Below are positions 1 to 5,548 of a stretch of DNA of 6,937 nucleotides, in pieces. The position numbers were made by a program, and so were the translations under genes. Positions within the stretch are counted from its first letter, which is position 1. Every line of letters begins with the position of its first letter. The stretch covers positions 1 to 6,937 of the forward strand of contig JALZUV010000069.1 of NCBI GenBank assembly GCA_023301245.1. The letters run 5' to 3'. This stretch comes from Rickettsiales bacterium (lineage in GTDB: Bacteria > Pseudomonadota > Alphaproteobacteria > Rickettsiales > JALZUV01). The notes under the pieces were generated by a model, which saw only the letters and a list, made by a program, of their open reading frames with translations, searched no databases and was not told where the DNA came from.

Positions 1-2
1 AT

Positions 3-728
3 CGTGCACACGTTGGAAATAAAGTATCACAAATTCTGGATTTCAGAATAGTTGAAGGACTGGAAAATTCAAAAGATATTGATCTCTCAAAGCTCGCTAT
101 AAATAGAGACCTGCTTAGAAAGCAAGTTAGTAGATACAGCGAAGCAGCTAAGGGTGTAAAACAAGTGGACGCCCGTTTAAACGATGTAGTTTTGGGTCTT
201 TTAGCTGCTTTAAAAACAAAAGCTAGCAATGGGCAATACGATGATTTGCCAGTAGAGATGGTAGATCAAACGATAAAATCATATGCTGGATTTTTAGCCA
301 CAATGACACATCCAGAGTCAAAGGGTTTAGGAGAAGCGATAGAAGAGAGTAATAAAAAACTCTCAAACCAATATAGACAAATAAAAAACGGACCGAGTAT
401 TAACTCAAAACAACAGTTCCTTATGGCGGCTGCTGGCGTTGTTTCTATTGGCTCGTCACTTTTTCTTGGACATAAGAAGGAAATCAATAGTGAAGATATT
501 GAAGTTAAAGCCGCAAAAGAGCCTACGGCTTTTCAGAAAATTGGTAATTTAGTATTGAGAACGGCTGGAATTATAGCTGGTACGATTGCCGTTCAGGCAG
601 CTGTGCAGAAAAAAGGGTTTTCAGAGACTGCAAAGGAAGATTATGAAATTTTAGGTAAATGGACTGACAAGCTCTTTGGTAATACAGAGCAAGTAAAATC
701 AAAAGGCAATCCACTACCCAACAGGTAG
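3..728 (+). CDS. Unrecognised membrane-associated protein, 5' end missing
   Basis: I do not recognise this protein. The frame is open without a stop from position 3, the first complete codon, to the TAG at 726-728 (241 codons), so the gene enters from outside the window. The GTG at 165 is an internal Val codon rather than a convincing start: it has no clear ribosome site and the coding signal continues upstream. The first part is charged and helical. Two hydrophobic stretches, encoded at about 417-470 (FLMAAAGVVSIGSSLFLG) and 543-608, could be membrane helices separated by a charged loop. The tail is polar and ends NPLPNR. Codon use differs from the rest of the window: 6 of 9 Arg codons are AGA and ATA is used six times, while dksA uses only CGN for Arg. 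This suggests an accessory or acquired gene. It converges on dksA. Coding status is fairly sure; function is unknown. Confidence 0.7.
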   Translation, partial: RAHVGNKVSQILDFRIVEGLENSKDIDLSKLAINRDLLRKQVSRYSEAAKGVKQVDARLNDVVLGLLAALKTKASNGQYDDLPVEMVDQTIKSYAGFLATMTHPESKGLGEAIEESNKKLSNQYRQIKNGPSINSKQQFLMAAAGVVSIGSSLFLGHKKEINSEDIEVKAAKEPTAFQKIGNLVLRTAGIIAGTIAVQAAVQKKGFSETAKEDYEILGKWTDKLFGNTEQVKSKGNPLPNR

Positions 729-821
729 AAAAGTAGCCTGCAAAGGCTCAATCTGCTAGATTTTAGAATAACTAGAAATATTAATTAGTCATTCATTTCA
801 AATAGTGAAGAGATTAGAAAT

Positions 822-853
822 AAAAAAGGCGGCTCGGTTGAGTCGCCTTTTTT
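822..853. terminator. Symmetric hairpin terminator shared by the left-edge gene and dksA
   Basis: Six A residues (822-827) precede GGCGGCT (828-834), a six-base loop CGGTTG, then AGTCGCC (841-847) and six T residues (848-853). The stem is seven pairs with one G-U, extended by A-U pairs. Because A and T tracts flank both sides, it can end transcription from the left gene (+) and from dksA (-), whose stop lies 22 bases away. Confidence 0.85.
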
Positions 854-874
854 ATTTTATTGGTTTCTAGGGCT

Positions 875-1348
875 CTATTCTTCGTCAGAATATTGTTTTT
901 CGAAACGTTCGTGGCGCTCTTGTGCTTCTACGCATAAGGTGGCCACAGGGCGGGCATCTAGGCGTTTTAGGCCGATAGGGTCGCCTGTTTCTTCGCAATA
1001 GCCATAATCGCCATTATCGATGCGGCGCATGGCATCATCAATTTTCGCAATGAGTTTCAGGTAGCGGTTACGGGTGCGTAACTCAACGCCAGCGTCAGTT
1101 TCGCGCGTGGCGCGATCAGCAACGTCAGGCTCTTGCCAGTTTTCTTCTTTTAAATTATCCATCGTCTCACGTGATTCGGCCAATAGCTCGAAACGCCAAG
1201 CAAGTAATTTACGACGGTAATATTCCAAGTGCATATCGCACATGTAATCTTCTTTGTCCGTCGGTGTGTAATTATCTTTAATAGAGGTGAGGGGTTTGTA
1301 ATCTGCTGGCAAATACTCCGGCAGGTCCATTTTTTTAACAGCGCTCAT
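875..1348 (-). CDS. dksA: RNA polymerase-binding transcription factor DksA (reduced zinc-finger type)
   Basis: DksA/TraR-family protein, 157 residues, close to the usual length. DksA enters the RNA polymerase secondary channel and works with ppGpp in the stringent response, repressing rRNA/tRNA promoters and activating others. A coiled-coil region spans about residues 33-110. The tip residues match E. coli D71/D74/A76 as D75, D78 and A80 in DVADRA. The C-terminal globular part has GYC118EET121 and LC139VEA142, so the usual four cysteines are CxxT...CxxA. The same pattern is known for zinc-independent DksA paralogues such as Pseudomonas aeruginosa DksA2, so zinc binding is doubtful. The start is well supported: AAAGGAG (1354-1360) sits five bases before the ATG. 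It follows fadD by 79 bases on the same strand, has its own candidate promoter, and ends at the shared terminator. Read-through from the upstream operon is also possible, since I see no terminator after fadD. Confidence 0.95.
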   Translation of the reverse strand: MSAVKKMDLPEYLPADYKPLTSIKDNYTPTDKEDYMCDMHLEYYRRKLLAWRFELLAESRETMDNLKEENWQEPDVADRATRETDAGVELRTRNRYLKLIAKIDDAMRRIDNGDYGYCEETGDPIGLKRLDARPVATLCVEAQERHERFEKQYSDEE

Positions 1349-1374
1349 AAATACTCCTTTGAAACTATGGATAG

Positions 1375-1392
1375 TAAGCGAGGAAGCGCTTA
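1375..1392. repeat. Inverted repeat over the dksA transcription start region
   Basis: TAAGCG (1375-1380), six bases AGGAAG, then CGCTTA (1387-1392): a perfect six-base inverted repeat. It overlaps the candidate -10 box and the predicted start point of dksA. It could be an operator or, if transcribed, a 5' hairpin. No T tract follows on either strand, so it is not a good terminator. Confidence 0.45.
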
Positions 1393-1417
1393 TAGGGAAG
1401 ATGGTAAATTATTGCAA
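1389..1417 (-). promoter_or_regulatory. Candidate sigma-70-type promoter of dksA
   Basis: Read on the minus strand: TTGCAA (1412-1417, 4/6 to TTGACA), a 17-base spacer, then TATAAG (1389-1394, 5/6 to TATAAT). Initiation would fall near 1381-1383, giving a leader of about 35 bases that contains the AAAGGAG ribosome site. It lies in the gap between fadD and dksA. Found by eye; no experimental support. Confidence 0.5.
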
Positions 1418-1427
1418 GCAGTAGATA

Positions 1428-3110
1428 TTAGCGTTTTTCTTCGCGTAGTGGCTTTTTATCGACTTTTCCGACCATGGTTTTGGGTAATTCTGTACGAAAT
1501 TCATAATCATGTGGGATGGCATAGGGCGGCAGATGGTCTTTTAGGAATGCCATAAATTCGGGCTTATCGGCTATTTGACCTTTTTTGAAAACGATAAATG
1601 CTTTGGGCACTTCGCCCCGTTTGGCGTTGGGAATACCAATGACGGCGCATTCTGCAACGGAGGGGTGCAGGTGCAAGGCATCTTCCACTTGGCGTGGATA
1701 AACATTAAATCCGCCCGAAATAATCAGCTCTTTTAAGCGGTCAACAATTTTGAAATAACCATCAGGTTCCATAATACCCACATCGCCTGTGTGCAGGCGT
1801 AGGTCGCCATCAGGGGTTTTGCGTAATACATCGTTAGTGGCTTCAATATTCTGCCAATAGCCTTGCATTACTTGCGGCCCACGAATGCAAATTTCGCCCC
1901 GTTCGCCAGCAGGCATGGGGGTAGTTTTATCGTCAGAATTAATAATTTCCAAAATTGTGCCAGGGAAGGGGAGGCCAATGGCACCCGTGCGGTTTTCGCC
2001 TTTTAGCGGGTTACAAGCCACCACAGGCGAAGATTCGGATAAGCCGTAGCCTTCTACCAAAGTGCAGCCTGTTAGCGATTCAAATTCTTCTTTCACGGCA
2101 TCGGGGAGTGGGCCGCCGCCTGAGACGCAGTATTTTATTGATTTTAACGAGTATTTCGCAAGGGTTGTGCAGTTATTGATAGCGGCAAATAGCGTGCTAA
2201 CGCCCGGCATGATGGTGACTTTATATTTATCAATATCGGTCAGCACTTTTTCGAGTTCAAATCGTGGATGCAGCACAATTTCGGCACCAATGGCGATACC
2301 AAAATTCATAATGCTGGTCATGGCAAATACGTGGAACAGTGGCAAAATACCGATGAAAATCTCTTCGCCCTCTTTCGCATCAGAAAACCATTGTTTGCAT
2401 TGCAGCGCATTGATGCTGCAATTGGCGTGGGTCAGAATAACACCCTTGGGTATGCCTGTGGTGCCGCCCGTATATTGCAGCACGGCAATATCTTCTTCTG
2501 GGTGAATTTTGGCAACCTTGCCATCTGGCGCGTAGCTAAGCGCATCTTCCCAAAGAATATGGTTGTCATCTTTTGGCACCTTTGCCAGCTCGCCACGTTT
2601 TAGCAGTAGATAGGCGTATTTCTTGGTTATGGGCATTACATCGGCTAGCGAGCAGACGATGATTTTTTTCAGCGGTTTGCCTAAGTTTTTCTGCAATTTT
2701 GGTAGGATAATTTTCATATCCAATGTCACCATCACCTCAGTGCCAGAATCGGTAATTTTATGACCAAGTTCGCTGCTCGAATAAAGCGGCGAGTAATTAA
2801 CCACAGTTGCGCCCGTGCGCAATATGGCGAAATAGCTGATGATGGCTTGCGGACAATTGGGCAGGCAAATGCCTACTTTAACACCACGCTTTACGCCTTG
2901 CGCGCGAAGGCCAGCGGTTAGCTTTTTTACTAGTGTATCTAGCTGGGTATAAGTAAAGGCGCGCCCTAAAAAGCGAATAGCCGTATTATTGGGGAATTTC
3001 TCAACCGCATCATCGAGTAATTGAAACAGCGGGCGGCCTTCAGGCGTATGATGCCAATCGACATTATCAGGGTAGCTCGCGAGCCATGCATGTTCTGTTG
3101 AGGGTGCCAT
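1428..3110 (-). CDS. fadD: Long-chain-fatty-acid--CoA ligase (acyl-CoA synthetase)
   Basis: AMP-forming acyl-CoA synthetase of the ANL superfamily, 560 residues, the normal FadD length. It activates free fatty acids with ATP and CoA to acyl-CoA for beta-oxidation or lipid synthesis, probably at the inner face of the membrane. Motifs in order: P-loop YTGGTTGIPKG (213-223), adenine-site YGLSES (355-360), TGD with Asp443, the FACS signature DRLKELIISGGFNVYP (457-472), and C-terminal GKVDKK with Lys549 in the place of the catalytic lysine. All key residues are present, so the enzyme should be active. The ATG is only two bases after the hpt stop, with GGAG (3116-3119) inside the end of hpt five bases upstream, so translation is probably coupled to hpt. 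Pairing with a purine-salvage gene has no obvious metabolic reason. Chain-length preference cannot be read from sequence; a medium-chain ligase is possible. Confidence 0.93.
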   Translation of the reverse strand: MAPSTEHAWLASYPDNVDWHHTPEGRPLFQLLDDAVEKFPNNTAIRFLGRAFTYTQLDTLVKKLTAGLRAQGVKRGVKVGICLPNCPQAIISYFAILRTGATVVNYSPLYSSSELGHKITDSGTEVMVTLDMKIILPKLQKNLGKPLKKIIVCSLADVMPITKKYAYLLLKRGELAKVPKDDNHILWEDALSYAPDGKVAKIHPEEDIAVLQYTGGTTGIPKGVILTHANCSINALQCKQWFSDAKEGEEIFIGILPLFHVFAMTSIMNFGIAIGAEIVLHPRFELEKVLTDIDKYKVTIMPGVSTLFAAINNCTTLAKYSLKSIKYCVSGGGPLPDAVKEEFESLTGCTLVEGYGLSESSPVVACNPLKGENRTGAIGLPFPGTILEIINSDDKTTPMPAGERGEICIRGPQVMQGYWQNIEATNDVLRKTPDGDLRLHTGDVGIMEPDGYFKIVDRLKELIISGGFNVYPRQVEDALHLHPSVAECAVIGIPNAKRGEVPKAFIVFKKGQIADKPEFMAFLKDHLPPYAIPHDYEFRTELPKTMVGKVDKKPLREEKR

Positions 3111-3112
3111 GG

Positions 3113-3637
3113 TTACTCCGCAATATATCCGACAAATGGAAGTTCGCGGTGTTTACCCGCATAATCGAGGCCGTAGCCGATAACGAATTTATCTTCAATT
3201 TCAAAACCCACAAAATCAGCATCGATTTTTACGGTGCGTTTTCCAGGCTTTTCTAGCAGTACCGCGGTTTTTACGCTAGCGGCTTGGCGTTCTATCATCA
3301 AGCCAATGGCGCAGGTTAGGCTTAAGCCCGATTCTAAAATATCGTCAATAATAAGCACATGCTTACCTTTAATCATGGCGGTAATATCGGCAGTGACAAC
3401 CACCTCGCCACTGGTTTCAGTGCCCTCTTTATAGCTGCTTAAGCCTAAAAAATCGAACTCGAGATCAAGCTTATGGGCATGTAATGCGCGGGCTAAGTCG
3501 GCGGCGAAAATAAAGCTGCCACGCATAAGAGCAATAATTAACAGTGGCTTACCCGCTGCGCTTTGCGCTATTTCGGTAGCTAATTCAGCAATACGCTCGG
3601 CTATTTCTTTTTCCGATATTAAAGATTTAATGCTCAT
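3113..3637 (-). CDS. hpt: Hypoxanthine phosphoribosyltransferase
   Basis: Type I phosphoribosyltransferase of purine salvage, joining hypoxanthine (and usually guanine) to PRPP to give IMP (GMP) in the cytoplasm. With the chosen start it has 174 residues, normal for bacterial Hpt. Visible motifs are the pyrophosphate loop LMRGSF (37-42), the flexible-loop SSYKEG (67-72), the PRPP-binding motif VLIIDDILESGLSL (94-107), and the C-terminal base-binding stretch beginning DFVGFEIEDKFV. The usual D-T/S-G of the PRPP loop reads E-S-G here, so Glu stands where many homologues have the proposed catalytic Asp; I recall this as common in alphaproteobacterial relatives. Start choice: ATGs exist at 3649, 3640 and 3637; GGAG (3643-3646) lies five bases before the last, the same spacing as in fadD and dksA, so 3637 is preferred. 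It overlaps the zinc-ribbon gene by 11 bases and is followed by fadD after two. Confidence 0.93.
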   Translation of the reverse strand: MSIKSLISEKEIAERIAELATEIAQSAAGKPLLIIALMRGSFIFAADLARALHAHKLDLEFDFLGLSSYKEGTETSGEVVVTADITAMIKGKHVLIIDDILESGLSLTCAIGLMIERQAASVKTAVLLEKPGKRTVKIDADFVGFEIEDKFVIGYGLDYAGKHRELPFVGYIAE

Positions 3638-4325
3638 CATTACTCCCATTACTGATATCGGTGGTCCATTTACTACGCATGCCCATCTCTAGGGGCGAGG
3701 CTATTTCGAGCAGTAACTTATCGGCGCTGGCGAATTGATGCACCACTTCCAGCTTGCCGCAATCTACATGTTCGCCTGCTTCAATCATTCTTCCGTCGCC
3801 GACTAGGTAAGCATCATCTTCGGCCAATATATTGCCGCCTGCCGATAAGATGCGCATGGCTAAAGGCGGCTGAATTTGTGGAGTGTCAGAAGTGTTGAGC
3901 AAAACGCAGCCCACTTTAAAGCGCTTCTTTCGGCGCGACTCTTGCGCTTCTAGCGTTACATTGGCTAGCACTACGCCGTTGTTGGGGTAATAGCCTGCCG
4001 CTTCGTAAACTGGCGCTAGAATGGGGTATAGGCCTGCGCGCGCTTGGTAAAAGAATGCGCCTAGCACTAGCAGGAACATGGCAATGCTTGCGAGCATCCA
4101 TGTTTTGCTACTTGCGGGCTGGCTTAAGGCTGGCAGTGGTTGATTGCCGCTGGGAATTTCAATGCCATCGACCTCCACATCGAAATCATCTTCAATTTCG
4201 ACGCGTTTGCCTTCTTGGAACCAAACGTAAGAACAGCTTTTGCAGCGTACCTTACGCCCTGCGTCGCCAATCGCTCCATCGGGCACAGCGTAAGAAGTAT
4301 CACAATCTGGACAGGTAAGTTTCAT
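3627..4325 (-). CDS. Zinc-ribbon (MJ0042-type) single-pass membrane protein with DUF3426-like domain
   Basis: A 232-residue protein with an N-terminal zinc ribbon, C5-PD-C8 and C28-KS-C31, beginning MKLTCPDCDTSYAVPD as in the MJ0042/zinc_ribbon_5 family. An acidic, low-complexity linker (about 40-73) follows, then one membrane helix (about 75-94). The C-terminal part (about 118-212), with a V-G-C-x-L-x-N-T core and a G-x-x-L strand, resembles the DUF3426 domain, probably outside the membrane; that is inference from pattern. The zinc ribbon would be cytoplasmic. No molecular function is established for this family. Genes of this kind next to ftsE are, as I recall, frequent in Alphaproteobacteria, hinting at an envelope or division role. 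There is no clear Shine-Dalgarno before the ATG, and the nearest candidate promoter would give a leader of about four bases, so the mRNA may be nearly leaderless. It is first in a likely operon with hpt and fadD. Confidence 0.85.
   Translation of the reverse strand: MKLTCPDCDTSYAVPDGAIGDAGRKVRCKSCSYVWFQEGKRVEIEDDFDVEVDGIEIPSGNQPLPALSQPASSKTWMLASIAMFLLVLGAFFYQARAGLYPILAPVYEAAGYYPNNGVVLANVTLEAQESRRKKRFKVGCVLLNTSDTPQIQPPLAMRILSAGGNILAEDDAYLVGDGRMIEAGEHVDCGKLEVVHQFASADKLLLEIASPLEMGMRSKWTTDISNGSNDEH
3643..3647 (-). promoter_or_regulatory. Ribosome binding site that decides the hpt start
   Basis: GGGAG on the minus strand, within the last codons of the zinc-ribbon gene. It is five bases from the ATG at 3637, two from the ATG at 3640, and downstream of the ATG at 3649. 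That favours 3637 and makes the 178-residue reading from 3649 unlikely. Confidence 0.6.
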
Positions 4326-4335
4326 ATTCTATCAT

Positions 4336-4364
4336 TGTATATTCAATTCTTTGTCCATAGTCTA
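4336..4364 (-). promoter_or_regulatory. Candidate promoter of the zinc-ribbon/hpt/fadD operon
   Basis: On the minus strand: TAGACT (4359-4364, 4/6 to TTGACA), a 17-base spacer, TATACA (4336-4341, 4/6 to TATAAT). Transcription would start near 4329-4330, only about four bases before the ATG at 4325, which agrees with the absence of a ribosome site there. The match is modest. The 68-base gap 4326-4393 must also hold the ftsE promoter, for which I see no convincing box pair. Confidence 0.35.
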
Positions 4365-4393
4365 ATCACAAAGCAATTAAGGATAGTTCCACG

Positions 4394-5059
4394 ATGATTC
4401 GACTGCGCAATGTGTTCCATAGTTACGACCGCGAACATATGATTCTTCGCGACGTAAACCTAACGCTCGAAAAAGGCAGCTTCTATTTTTTAGGGGGGCC
4501 AAGTGGTGCAGGGAAATCGACATTAATGTCGCTGATATCGCTAATGCGCCGTCCCAGCCGCGGCACGATTGAAATGTTCGGCGTTGATGCCACTGCTAGC
4601 ACGCACGAACAGCTACCCGCATTACGCCGCCGTGTGGGGATGGTTTATCAAGATTTTCGCTTGCTTAACCATCTAACAGTGGAAGAGAATATCGCCTTGC
4701 CGCTTAAAGTGATGGGCGAGCCGAAGCAAAAGATTATCGCCAAAGCCCGCGAAATGGCCGAATGGGTGGGGCTGAAAGATGAGATTCACCTTTACCCGCC
4801 TGTGCTATCGGGTGGGCAGAAGCAGCGCGTGGCCATCGCGCGCGCGGTTATCACCAACCCTGATGTTATTCTGGCGGATGAACCAAGCGGTAACCTCGAT
4901 ACTGATTTATCCGAGCGTTTTATGCATTTATTTAAGGAATTGCACAAACAAGGCACTACGGTGATGTATGCTACGCACGATGATTCGCTGATAAAAAGGC
5001 ATAAATACCCTATTATGAAGCTGGTCGGTGGTAGTATTACGGTAGATAGTTCAAAATAA
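4394..5059 (+). CDS. ftsE: Cell division ABC transporter ATP-binding protein FtsE
   Basis: A 221-residue ABC ATPase of the FtsE type, full length. FtsE pairs with the membrane protein FtsX at the division site, where ATP hydrolysis controls peptidoglycan hydrolases rather than moving a substrate. Seen here: Walker A GPSGAGKST (35-43), Q-loop in VYQDFRLL (84-91, Gln86), ENIALPL (98-104) typical of FtsE, signature LSGGQKQR (138-145), Walker B VILADEP (158-164) with Glu163, D-loop GNLD, and H-loop His195. The VYQDFRLL and ENIALPL stretches distinguish it from LolD-like relatives, though the LolD/MacB group remains the main alternative. The start has AAGGA (4379-4383) ten bases upstream. It is divergent from the zinc-ribbon gene. 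Unusually, no ftsX follows: 75 bases later comes rpmJ. All catalytic residues are intact, so FtsX is probably encoded elsewhere. Confidence 0.9.
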   Translation: MIRLRNVFHSYDREHMILRDVNLTLEKGSFYFLGGPSGAGKSTLMSLISLMRRPSRGTIEMFGVDATASTHEQLPALRRRVGMVYQDFRLLNHLTVEENIALPLKVMGEPKQKIIAKAREMAEWVGLKDEIHLYPPVLSGGQKQRVAIARAVITNPDVILADEPSGNLDTDLSERFMHLFKELHKQGTTVMYATHDDSLIKRHKYPIMKLVGGSITVDSSK

Positions 5060-5073
5060 CCGATAAATGGCGG

Positions 5074-5103
5074 TTGACAGGGGCAGGGCATTTGCAGTAA
5101 AAA
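5074..5103 (+). promoter_or_regulatory. Candidate promoter of rpmJ
   Basis: A perfect -35 box TTGACA (5074-5079), an 18-base spacer and TAAAAA (5098-5103, 4/6 to TATAAT) lie just after the ftsE stop. Initiation would be near 5110, about 25 bases before the rpmJ ATG. A 17-base spacing gives a worse -10, so the exact box is uncertain. Confidence 0.5.
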
Positions 5104-5134
5104 CCCCCTTCGTTAGCAACAAGGCGATAGAGTT

Positions 5135-5260
5135 ATGAAAGTATTAAGTTCTTTGAAATCCGCGAAAAAACGCGACAAAAACTGCCAAGTGATTAAACGC
5201 AAAGGCCGTCTTTATGTAATAAACAAGAAAAACCCTCGCTATAAAGCGCGTCAGGGTTAA
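5135..5260 (+). CDS. rpmJ: 50S ribosomal protein L36, zinc-independent (C-minus) form
   Basis: A 41-residue, strongly basic protein starting MKVLSSLKSAKKRD and ending NPRYKARQG, the hallmark of the longer bacterial L36 (YkgO-like). It is a small component of the large ribosomal subunit. Zinc-binding L36 has a C-C-C-H set; this one has a single Cys (17) and no His, so it cannot form the zinc ribbon. In Enterobacteria this form is a zinc-starvation paralogue, but in Alphaproteobacteria the 41-residue form is commonly the ordinary L36. AAGG (5121-5124) lies ten bases before the ATG, a little far but acceptable. It has its own candidate promoter and a strong terminator 30 bases after the stop, so it can be a single-gene transcript. 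Confidence 0.95.
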   Translation: MKVLSSLKSAKKRDKNCQVIKRKGRLYVINKKNPRYKARQG

Positions 5261-5290
5261 TTTTTCTGTAAGATGATTTTATTTCAAAGA

Positions 5291-5315
5291 AGCTGCCGAA
5301 AGGCGGCTTTTTTTT
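5291..5315 (+). terminator. Rho-independent terminator of rpmJ
   Basis: AGCTGCC (5291-5297), GAAA tetraloop, GGCGGCT (5302-5308), then an unbroken T tract to 5315. The seven-pair stem has one U-G pair. It ends the rpmJ (and any ftsE) transcript and separates it from ompW. Confidence 0.9.
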
Positions 5316-5390
5316 GCTCAGCTTATTCGTTTTTATGCCTTTCTATATAAAATATTTACCAAGAGATTAGTCTTAAGGTTTGTTCAAAAG

Positions 5391-5407
5391 ATGCGTGGCA
5401 AACGCAT
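5391..5407. repeat. Inverted repeat ATGCGT/ACGCAT upstream of ompW
   Basis: ATGCGT (5391-5396), loop GGCAA, ACGCAT (5402-5407): a perfect six-base inverted repeat, extendable by one G-U pair. A direct repeat GTGGCAAA runs through it, at 5395-5402 and again at 5412-5419 (17 bases apart). No T tract follows, so it is not a terminator. Confidence 0.4.
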
Positions 5408-5439
5408 TGAAGTGGCAAATTTTCCAATTTTGAGAAAAC

Positions 5440-5454
5440 CGCTTAAAATAAGCG
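5440..5454. repeat. Inverted repeat CGCTTA-AAA-TAAGCG upstream of ompW
   Basis: A perfect six-base inverted repeat with a three-base centre. It uses the same hexamer pair as the repeat at the dksA start region (1375-1392) but in the opposite order. It may be a protein-binding site or an RNA hairpin in a long ompW leader. Confidence 0.4.
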
Positions 5455-5468
5455 ACATTTAATATTCT

Positions 5469-5482
5469 AATTGCTAGCAATT
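5469..5482. promoter_or_regulatory. Perfect 14-base palindrome upstream of ompW, possible operator
   Basis: AATTGCTAGCAATT equals its own reverse complement. It lies 66 bases before the ompW ATG. Gapless palindromes of this size are typical of dimeric repressor sites, but I cannot name the regulator; it does not match an FNR box (TTGAT-N4-ATCAA). I could not place a convincing -35/-10 pair anywhere in 5316-5548; TATATA/TATAAA around 5344-5351 is the most -10-like stretch but lacks a good -35. Confidence 0.45.
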
Positions 5483-5548
5483 GTTTGTAAGTCAAAGCTG
5501 AATGGGTTTTGTTATTCGTTAACTTAATATTATTATGAGGATTTAAAT

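Noticed and set aside
735..748. Hairpin AGCCT-GCAA-AGGCT just after the left-edge gene
   Set aside because: It has only a five-base stem and no T tract. The stronger terminator at 822-853 already serves this gene.
1229..1555. A 108-codon + strand frame across the dksA/fadD gap
   Set aside because: It runs antisense through the dksA start and fadD end, has no ribosome site, and resembles no family.
2062..2603. Frames on the + strand inside fadD (147 and 111 codons)
   Set aside because: They are antisense shadows of a gene with complete family motifs and have no recognisable protein features.
3638..3649. Longer hpt starting at 3649 or 3640
   Set aside because: The GGAG site lies after or too close to these ATGs; it is correctly spaced only for 3637.
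5391..5462. A 23-codon frame ATGCGTGGCAAA... upstream of ompW
   Set aside because: It is short, its AAGG is 12 bases upstream, and its sequence is explained by the inverted and direct repeats. There is no recognisable product.
5519..5533. Possible CtrA-type site (TTAA-N7-TTAA) just before ompW
   Set aside because: The second half reads TTAT, and AT-rich sequence gives many near matches, so it is not supportable.
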